The notes beneath the pieces are model-generated. The model was not told where the DNA came from and made no database searches. It saw nothing but the letters and a program-made list of their open reading frames with translations. A stretch of 64,000 nucleotides of DNA from Cristatella mucedo (lineage: Eukaryota > Bryozoa > Phylactolaemata > Cristatellidae): NCBI GenBank assembly GCA_009760855.2, contig WPIO01000028.1, positions 4,579,501 to 4,643,500 of the forward strand, given 5' to 3'. Positions 56,357 through 64,000 of the stretch are shown here, one piece after another (the first letter of the stretch is position 1; each line of letters opens with the position of its first letter). The position numbers and the translations under genes are program-made.

Positions 56357-56508
56357 CCTGGTTTGGCGGAGGGGTAAAGGTGTTCGCCTTTGGCGACCGA
56401 GGTCATAGTGAATTCATTTGATCGTAGGCTCGTGCCCTGCGGCATATGTGAAGCGCCTAGATATAGATTAAGTTTCCTTAGGACGCTTTACAAATGAATT
56501 ATATGTAT
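56357..56508 (+). mobile_element. SINE-2 copy, sense
   Basis: GCCTGGTTTGGCGGAGGGGTAAAG (A-box head), GGCTCGTGCCCTGCGGCATATG, AAGCGCCTAGATATAGATTAAG and GGACGCTTTACAAATGAATTAT (L2-like tail). Confidence 0.87.
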
Positions 56509-56687
56509 TTGCATTTTTTTCTTTCCGATGTCGTCACCAAAAACCATCTTGGCTTTCATTGTTTGCACCGATGACATTTGCTCGACCCTTCTAAGCCTTG
56601 CTCCATATGCGACTCACTTAATTTCCTTGGAGCCTACAGGAAGGAAATTCGCACTGGGATTACCACTAACTTGCTACAGTAAAATAT

Positions 56688-56848
56688 TAGCAGATTCAAC
56701 TGCCTCGTTTAGATAACGGACGAATAGCCTTAACGGCTATCACCACCGCTTGCAGCGTGCAATATTTGATCGCCCTCCTCAGAACTTGAACCTACGACCT
56801 AGGTGATGAAGAGCGAACGTCTAACCACCGAGAAACGACCAGTTTGCT
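56688..56848 (-). mobile_element. SINE-1-like copy, minus strand
   Basis: CAGATTCAACTGCCTCGTTTAG, ACGGCTATCACCACCGCTTGC and CTTGAACCTACGACCTAGG give the reversed body and head. It is moderately diverged. Confidence 0.78.
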
Positions 56849-57859
56849 GAAACCCAACAGGCAGTAAGACCAACCTACTAGCTATGGGCAAGACAAGTGT
56901 TACACTAAAAAGCATTGGAAGACCGCACCCTCAAAATTGGTCCGTCTGGCATCATGCAAGTTACGTCTGCCCTTAATATGGGTATACTTTTCCCAAACAG
57001 CTTGTAATTGAATGACCATAACGCATCCACTGCCACATCATCCTACTTTTAGCAGAGGAACATTTAAAAATCAGGGCATGCGTCAAAAAAAGTAGCTAAT
57101 AAAAACTAGGTCACGCGTTCGTGAAATTACAACTCGATTACTGAAATTCACTTTATTTGTAACACGCTGGCCCAATTTCTTAACCGTCTGAAACTGGTGC
57201 AAACTCATCTATTGTGCCGTATCGTCAAAGGCGTTGCTGCAACATAAAATCACATCTGTCTGAATTTACTGGCTCCTTAGAAAGCGCGGAATCGATTTTA
57301 AGATCCTCTCTCTGACTTAAAAAGTCGCTGTCATCAGTCAACCTATCCTGGCTGCCACCGTGTTCCTCCAGCGAGCGCTCGCTCCACCCGTTCGTAGTCT
57401 CCACCTGTTCGTCACTCTAAATACATCTCTTTTGGTGAATGGACCTGCACCCAACGCTGTGCACCCTCTTTTGGCTTCTGGCTTCTGTCACCACCTGTAT
57501 TGACTCTACCTTATAATGTGGAGGAATAGATGCATCTTCGACTGAGACTAGCGTAAATAACTATGTACGCGAGTCTCAGCCGAAGATATCGTCTGTTCCC
57601 CTCAGCTGTCCCTGCGCCCCAAGGAAACGGTTCCCTTTTGTTTGCTTCTATATGCTTTGCGTGCTCACCTAAGTACGATTAGATGACATACACGGTGAAA
57701 TGTAAAATGCCTAGAGAGAGATTGAGTTCTCTGAGGGTGCTATATCAAATTTATTATTATTATTATTACCATCCCAAGCTTTAGCCCTTCAAGACATGGT
57801 GTCACATATCTAGGCGACTTTCAGGCAGACAGCGACGCTCTTGAATTGGAGACAGGTGT

Positions 57860-57863
<4 letters not shown>

Positions 57864-57931
<68 letters not shown>

Positions 57932-58110
57932 AGAGAGAGAGACAGGAGAGAGACAGGAGAGAGACAGGAGAGAGACAGGAGAGAGACAGGAGAGAGATAG
58001 AGAGATAGAGAGAGACAGGAGAGAGAGACAGGAGAGAGACAGGAGAGAGACAGGAGAGAGATAGAGAGATAGGGAGAGAGAGACAGGATAGAGACATAGA
58101 TACAGAGAGA
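57864..58110. repeat. (GA)n tract and GAGACAGGA minisatellite
   Basis: (GA)n at about 57866-57927 grades into repeats of GAGACAGGAGA and GAGATAGA to about 58110. Long open frames here (Arg-Glu on plus; Leu-Ser on minus) are artefacts of the repeat. Confidence 0.95.
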
Positions 58111-59662
58111 CAGAGAGGGAAATCACAACCGTAGTGATGCCCACACAGTAGGGGCAGAGGTGCTCCCAAGGACACGGCTCGGCCGCGCCGGGTGGCTGCT
58201 TTAAAACACGCAAAAACCAATACTCTCCTAGAAGTACTAATATTGAAGGAAATCCAAGACTAAAGGAGAAGTTTTGAATTCACAAAAGCTGTATGTGGCC
58301 TCAAATGGCATTCGGCTTGTAAGTATATCGGAGCTGGGCGCCGGTGGGTATTGGCCTCTGCTATACAAATCCCATTATTGATGCCTGTAGGAGCTCAAAC
58401 GCCCGGGTCTGCCCGCGGTTCTTGCGGAGTCAAAGGCGGAGTTTTGGGCGGATTTTTCCGTCGAGCTTCAGCTGGGTCCGCCAGATTCGAACGTCAGGTT
58501 GTAATCGGTACAACGGGCTTTCAAAGTTCAAATCGAAATTTCCTAACACCTCCGAGTCACGATGAACGCCGACGCCGCCACGATCGCGCGCGAGCTGAGG
58601 AAAAAGCCAGAAACTGATGGCGAGACGCCTTCCGTATGCGATCCGAGGCAGCGTCTCTCGCAAGAACAAGGCGATCTGGGTATGGGTACGGGTACGGTAT
58701 CGGCGGTCGGGCGACCGGCAATCTGGGTAATGGGTGGGCGTGGGTAGGCAGGGCCGGCGGGCTTTAGCAATGGTTGCCCATGGGTACCCTCCCAAATGGC
58801 AATTTAGGGCTCTGAAGTATATTCGCCCGGCGTCCTCCCTTGATGCAGCACTGAATCAAAATGTACGCGGGGTCAACTTTCCGCGGTTTCGCGGTGGCGA
58901 ACTCGAGAAGGCTCGACGTTGACATACCTCGCATGCATGCCGCTCCTTGGTTAGGCCGTGGCACTGAAATTCTGAAATTAAAATTCCACCAGCCTTAACT
59001 ACGGCTGTATTCATGTTTTTGATGATATTCGAGAAAATAGCGATATAGCACGGAGACCGGGAACAGTTTAACTGCTGTACGGAACCAATACCGGCTACCC
59101 GTCGTTTTATAAGGGCGTGTCGCGTCATTATAACTGCTTGAGAGAGACTAATTTTCGAGACTTCCGTTGTCTGTGACTCTTAATATTTAGTAGCGAAGAG
59201 TTTGTTTTTCATTATCTCATAGCTTATTTAGCGGTTCCCTACCGTTCTTTCGTCCCAGCTAACGGCCGACATTTTAAGGGTACAACTGCTGGACGAAACT
59301 TAAATCTGGATCCCGTGTTTTGTACTTAGACTCGCCTCGCCCGGTCGGCATCTCTACTGCCTTTAAGTTTTTTTTTAGCTCTCTACTCTTGAAATGAATA
59401 TGTAAATTTAAGAATAGTCGATTTAAAAGCTTCCTTTAAGTAGAGGGAGAAGAGGATTCTCGGCTTTCCGCCCTCCGGTGCCCCTAACCCACGACCAGCT
59501 GCGAGAAATGCAGCACCTTACGGCGAGGCTAAGGTCTGGGTGGGGAGAAATGCATCCCTTTTCATGGCGTTAATTGCTATCTTAAAGCTGTAAGCACGCT
59601 TGCAGTCAGCCTTAGAGTAGCCCGCCCCTATTGGATCAATATTATTGTGTCCGCTGTTTCAG
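58111..59662. other. End of intron 1 of gene C, little recognised
   Basis: 59412-59535 may be a minus-strand SINE-1 relic (AGCTTCCTTTAAGTAGAGGG, AACCCACGACCAGCTG). A short frame at 58562-58747 starting MNADAATIARELRKKPET has no known motif. GGGTACGGGTACGG and GGTAATGGGTGGGCGTGGG (58680-58745) are short G-rich direct repeats. Confidence 0.35.
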
Positions 59663-59782
59663 GAGGTCCTGGTTCCCGCACTCGGACTACCTCGCTCGGT
59701 TGCCCATAGCGTTCAGAATAGATTGGTCAACTTGATACAGACCGGCTGGCCGTCTGCTACCCTGTCGGACGACGAGGTCAAG
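59663..59782 (+). CDS. AADAC-like hydrolase gene C, exon 2
   Basis: The acceptor is CCGCTGTTTCAG (ends 59662) and the donor is AAG|GTAAGA (59783). The exon is exactly 40 codons with phase 0 at both ends, as in gene B: EVLVPALGLPRSVAHSVQ, then LVNLIQTGWPSATLSDDEVK. With the anchor exon at 48864 it implies an intron of 10.6 kb. The HGGG and catalytic exons are expected beyond position 64000. Confidence 0.82.
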
Positions 59783-61449
59783 GTAAGAGTACTCACGCCG
59801 AGCGTTCGTGGTCGAAGCTACAGGCCGAAAAGCCAGAGCTGGCTCTTCAGCCTCTCAGCATGCGCTCAGCCCTCCTGATCCTGCCACAATTTTTTCCTTT
59901 TGCTCTCTGCTCGAGGAAAAAGGTGTTTTTTTCACAAATGCAAAGCACTCAACGTGACATTAAAGCGCTAGAAAAAAAAGACAGGACATGTCATATCCAT
60001 TGATTGGGGAGTGAAGCTCGTGATGTGCTCTGAAACAAACTCCCACATTTTGACCGACAAAAACATCTAGCTCAACGTCAGCCGGGTATTTAGACCATCA
60101 ATACACCTCAGAGGGGATGTGGTAGCAATAGAAAGGAGGAGCAGTGCGCCGTCAGTGGCAGAGGCACACGTTATCGCCACAAAGCAAAGCGTGAGGCAGA
60201 GCTTTTCTTAAACAACTCGCTTGGACCCGCCTAGAAATCGGAATCAATCTTAAGTATTTCTGTTCAGAAGGTTCCCGCAGCAGCGATCGAATGGTGGACA
60301 ACTTTCCTTGGCCGTCTGCCTGAGCCCAGCCTGAAGTAACGCCTGGTGCGGTCGGGAAAAAAGGTTTGAGACTTCTCTCAGTGAGCTTGACGCGGCGCTA
60401 GAAATGGCGATTGATTAGGTGCAGCAGTTAGGGCTCTCCTGCTCCTCGAGTTATCAGCCTACATTTCTGGAAGAGCGAGCATACAAGCTGCTATCCGTCT
60501 GCTGTGCCAGAAAATAGACAGGGATGACGACTCTCTGCTACCAATAGAGGGTCGTTTTGTCGAACAAGCATCGTGAGACGAAATTCAAACTTGGAAGCTG
60601 AAATAGAAAAAAGAGCAATATAGTGAAGTCGTTCTGCGTTATTAATCCGTGACTACCACTGCATTCTTACGTTGCAAGTCTCGCGAGAATTTCTACACGA
60701 CGCGTGGGATCTTTTGAAATTCACAGTGTGTACTGCTTGCTCTTCATTCGGATGTGTCCCTTAAACTTTAGGCTCTTCGCAGTGCACTCTGGCACTGTGA
60801 ATTATCTTTAAATGTCCTTCTTGAGTGTTATGACTAGAGCGTTCAATCCTCCTACGCCTCATCCTGCCACTTGTGACAAGAATTTAACAGCTCGGTCGTG
60901 CAAATTCACGTTTGTGTCAGTTGGGTTTTAGATTGACCGTCGGATATTGGACATCCGGGTATGTAATCTCACTTCTGATCCTTCCTCTGAAAAACTGGGC
61001 TGTAGACCTATTCGAGACGAATCCTTCGGTTCGGCTTGTATTGCATTATATAAACTTTATATTGAATAAACATGTTGATTGCATTAAATAAGACCACAAT
61101 AAGTATCTCAGTCCACGAACACCAAAGCCACGAGAACTATGCCGTTGCAGCGACTTTAAGATTGTTGCTGTGCGCACTGAATGCCGAAGGGATGTGCTGG
61201 TAGGCAATCTGTCGCCACTAGCCTTCGTATCACACAAAAAATGTAACAGCGAGTAGTGTAGTGGAAGGAAAGCTGATGAAGCTTACAGATGGCAGCGGAA
61301 CCCTATCGCAAACGTGTGCGAAACTAATCTACGGTGCTAGAAATGCATTTCGGATTGAGCTGTTGGCTCGTATCAGCGATAATATGCAAACACAAAGATA
61401 CAGAGACACAATCAATAGTCGACACGAGAAAAATAAAAACACTGTAACG
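59783..61449. other. Intron 2 of gene C, unrecognised part
   Basis: No repeat family or exon can be supported in this stretch. Confidence 0.4.
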
Positions 61450-61935
61450 AAATTTTATAAAGCCCTCGGAGAACTTAATCTCTGCACGGGTTATTTCCAA
61501 ATGCTGTAAGGTAAGCATGTCAATGTGATCAGTGATAACATGCACAGAGTCAGCACGCATAAGTACACAAAGAAAAGTGCACGCGAACCCAGCAAATCCT
61601 GTGAGGAACAGGTGCATGTTTAGCTTCTATTTTAATGCCGCCGAAACAGTAGAGGTTCGTGACGTCAGTTTGAATTTGGGAGCATAAAAACTAAAGACAT
61701 GGTGTACTCGGAATTTGAGGCTGGTTTGAGGCATAGCTAAACAAGTCGAGTCGGAAGAACGAGTGGTACTATGTCTGGCCGGATTGGTAAGTAGTTGGGA
61801 TAGTTAGACTGGGGAAAGAGAATAAAGAGACCTCAAAGTGTGAGACACAATCTTGAAGTCGATACGCTGCTTGATGTAGAGCCGGTGCAGGTGGCAGAGA
61901 AGCGGTGTGGTGTGGCAGCTGCCTCGTGACTATGC
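61450..61935 (-). mobile_element. L2 relic, minus strand
   Basis: TATAAAGCCCTCGGAGAACTTAATC is the tail, ACATGCACAGAGTCAGCACGC the 3' UTR, and GACACAATCTTGAAGTCGATACG is the complement of the segment coding for RIDFKVLS. It has GCATGTCAATGTGATCAGTG in common with the loop of the palindrome at 8700. Confidence 0.75.
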
Positions 61936-62139
61936 GTTGGGTAGCTTGACCATGACTTGAAATGCCTCCCACAGTGCACCAGCTAGCCCAGATAGAATCT
62001 TCATGGCAGCTATATCGACGCTTGCTCGCATTATTTAATGATATTGTCTTACATGGTGCATGTGGATTACGAATAAGGCAGGTTGCAATTGTACTTATTT
62101 CTAGTTCAACCTAAAATCCCGGACCCACAATAATTAAAA

Positions 62140-63705
62140 TAGGATAGAGTCATAATCTTGAGCCAGTTCAAGCCGGCACACGTGCATCTCATATTCTCCG
62201 AATTGGCTCTACCGACATATTTGTAGCCCTGAATCCATATACCCTCTTCAAAAGGACATATCACTACATAAGTGCATAAGTTCCGCAGTCAACTCGTTCT
62301 ACTTTCACCTATTCAATATTGCACAAATTCGTGCTAGCTTAAATAAGGGCACCCTGGGCCGAACTGGTCCATGCATTCCGTCACAATTCAATCTATGTAA
62401 CTCTCTTCCTGTTGATCTCAATGACCTAACCGTGCGATAACACGAGTACGGTGGGTGCAAAACTCGATAGCTGAGCCTATCGGATGTGATCGTTGCAACT
62501 GCAACAACCGCTGATTGCCAATATTCACCGGCAGCCTACCACATAGCGTCTCGACTTGGGCGAGTATGTCACTCATCTTTAGGTACATCCCCTGTGTTGG
62601 TTGGTCTGATCTACCTATCTGAATTAATTTCACATCAGGCCTTCCATCACTTCACTCAATCTCTTGAGTCTGGTCGAGCACTTGGGCCTCTAGCTAACTT
62701 AAAATCCCTCGGAAACCAGTCCATCAGCTACTATGGATACCCATGCTTGGAACTCACTACCGAGTAACGTTATGTTATCTTCTCATTTGTTGACCTTCAA
62801 AAAAAGCTTTAATTCAACCTGTTCCACACAGCTTTTCTCTGCCCAATTGAGCTGCCTTTTTTTATTGTGCATTGAAAAAAGTGCGCACGTCCTGATTTAG
62901 GGTAACAGCGACTTTTCTCTTTTTACTTTGTGCTTTGCTTACCTGCATATGATTGAGTGCATGTTACCAACCCTTGGATCTTGTTAACAAAGGGTCGTGA
63001 ATCTGTGTGTACTTTTACATGCTTTTCTAAATGAAATACTGCAAATTGTGGTACTTTATATATAAAAAACAATGCTAACTTGCAGATGGATTCAGCGATT
63101 TGATGTTTTTAAGCGGCGGGATGGTAGTGAGGTGGTTATTATTTATTCATGTCATCTATTCCCAATATTTGGCAAACTTATCGAAGTGGCTGGTCTCTTT
63201 TAGACCGATCATCTAATTTCTGCTTTCCCCAGAATTAGAATTGCTTACTTCAAAGACTATTTAAGGATTTTACTTAACCGGAATGTCTATCAAGGGATTT
63301 AATGTAATTTAATGTATCGCCGTATGTAACTCCATAAAGCCCTAAAGACCATGTGGGTGTTACGCAGGAGAGTTTTGTATAGCGCACTCACAGCCTAAGC
63401 GGCTTCTGGGTTCATTGTTTTTTTTACCATAACTCGCTTAGCATGCCAGCCGTCAAATGTCACTAGGCTTCTATAGCTAGCTCTGATAACATTTGGCCAA
63501 TATGTTGGTCTTTAAAGCCAAGAAATTAAACTAAGCGACTGCTTTTCAAGTGGAGCCGTAGCAGTTACATGCGTATCTAAGTATGATACCTTGCTTGAAA
63601 TCAATTCATGGATTTTGCTTCTCTTGCAGCGAGTGCTAAATCACCTTGATAGAGATTGCATTCTCTTAAAGCACCGTGCAAAAGACCTATTATTATTAGC
63701 TTTAT
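62140..63705 (+). mobile_element. Old L2-3 copy, interrupted by an L2-2 fragment
   Basis: CCTATTCAATATTGCACAAATTCG, CCGAACTGGTCCATGCATTCC, GTGCAAAACTCGATAGCTGAGCC and CCTCTAGCTAACTTAAAATCCC follow the order of L2 ORF2. It ends with TGATAGAGATTGCATTCTCTTAA and GACCTATTATTATT (63605-63705). The part between about 62890 and 63300 is unrecognised and could be its long 3' UTR. Confidence 0.65.
63310..63415 (-). mobile_element. L2-2 3'-end fragment, minus strand
   Basis: AATGTATCGCCGTATGTAACTCC, CTAAAGACCATGTGGGTGTTACG and GGAGAGTTTTGTATAGCGC match the start of the copy at 4475 and the end (reversed) of the copy at 38420. Confidence 0.9.
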
Positions 63706-64000
63706 TCGCGGTAAAACTGCCCTGATTTGCACCATGACCTACCTCACCTCCCTGACTCACTCACTCTGACCTATTAGGTCCGTCATGGCCGAGAGCCTTT
63801 GTAATTAGCTGGACTGCAGCTGATGCGTTGGTGTCCTCGTGCTATCGGCTGCTCTCGGCACAATAAACTAGAGACAAGCGACAGAATATAAAGCGCAACT
63901 ACGACTTTTGAGCTAACTTTTACATTCCTTAAAGTTAAATGCCAAGAAAATACTAAAAAGATTAGCCTAATGATCAAATAATGTTTTAGGGTACCTTTCA

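Larger units (their letters stand above)
56275..57770 (+). mobile_element. Old L2 copy with two SINE insertions
   Basis: GGGTACCTCAGGGTTTGATC corresponds to the PQGS block. After a SINE-2 (56357-56508) the element resumes with GATGTCGTCACCAAAAACC, TTGGCTTTCATTG and a broken A-x-D-D-like CACCGATGACA. After a SINE-1 (56688-56848) it resumes with AACCTACTAGCTATGGGCAAG. It ends in AATGCCTAGAGAGAGATTGAG and (ATT)n. It is highly diverged. Confidence 0.75.

Noticed and set aside
57810-58220. Open frames of Leu-Ser or Arg-Glu repeats
   Set aside because: Produced by the (GA)n/GAGACAGGA repeat.

Overview
The window is repeat-rich metazoan nuclear DNA. Coding sequence is split by GT-AG introns, tRNA-derived SINEs and L2/CR1-type LINEs make up much of the rest, and there is nothing prokaryotic about the layout (no operons, no Shine-Dalgarno spacing). 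The species cannot be fixed from the sequence. The element types (an L2-like LINE with an (ATT)n tail, SINEs that share its 3' end, a hAT MITE of the SPIN type, a pogo/Tigger-like MITE) fit an invertebrate animal, but this is inference.

The backbone is a tandem, same-strand array of three arylacetamide-deacetylase-like (AADAC/HSL family) serine hydrolase genes on the + strand. Gene A is cut by the left edge: the oxyanion-hole (HGGG) exon at 297-420 and the large catalytic exon at 3520-4358 are visible. Gene B appears complete with four exons: 23112-23276 (membrane anchor), 25452-25571, 31092-31218 (HGGS) and 37569-38404 (GDSAGG, Asp, His). Gene C starts with an anchor exon at 48864-49023 in a GC-rich block and a second exon at 59663-59782, and continues past the right edge. 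Equivalent exons have the same phase and nearly the same length, so this is recent gene duplication with the introns kept. The products would be small ER-anchored lipid/ester hydrolases.

Between A and B (13307-17000) lies a TRIM-like gene (RING, two B-boxes, coiled coil, one intron, beta-propeller-like C terminus). It carries two or more frame shifts and in-frame stops, so it is either a young pseudogene or a stretch with sequence errors.

Everything else recognisable is mobile DNA. L2-1 ends in a conserved hairpin plus (ATT)n; the best copy is 26775-28645 with an open reverse transcriptase of 384 codons. L2-2 has a TACATT tail. An older group, L2-3, is also present. SINE-1 is a tRNA-derived SINE of about 170 bp. 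SINE-2 has a tRNA-like head and a 3' tail shared with L2-1. There is also a 1.66-kb palindromic element with arms of about 730 bp (7837-9500), a Tigger-like MITE (36428-37105) and a SPIN-like hAT MITE (48328-48512). Several insertions are nested, which gives a relative age order. Simple repeats are common: (GT)n at the left edge, (CT)n/(CCATCT)n at 45.2-45.5 kb, and (GA)n at 57.9 kb.

No CRISPR array, rRNA, clear functional tRNA gene or wholly new system was found. The points most worth a second look are the SPIN-like element (possible horizontal transfer), the long palindrome, the LINE/SINE shared 3' hairpin, the inverted SINE pair nested in a LINE, and the odd residues and phases in the hydrolase array.
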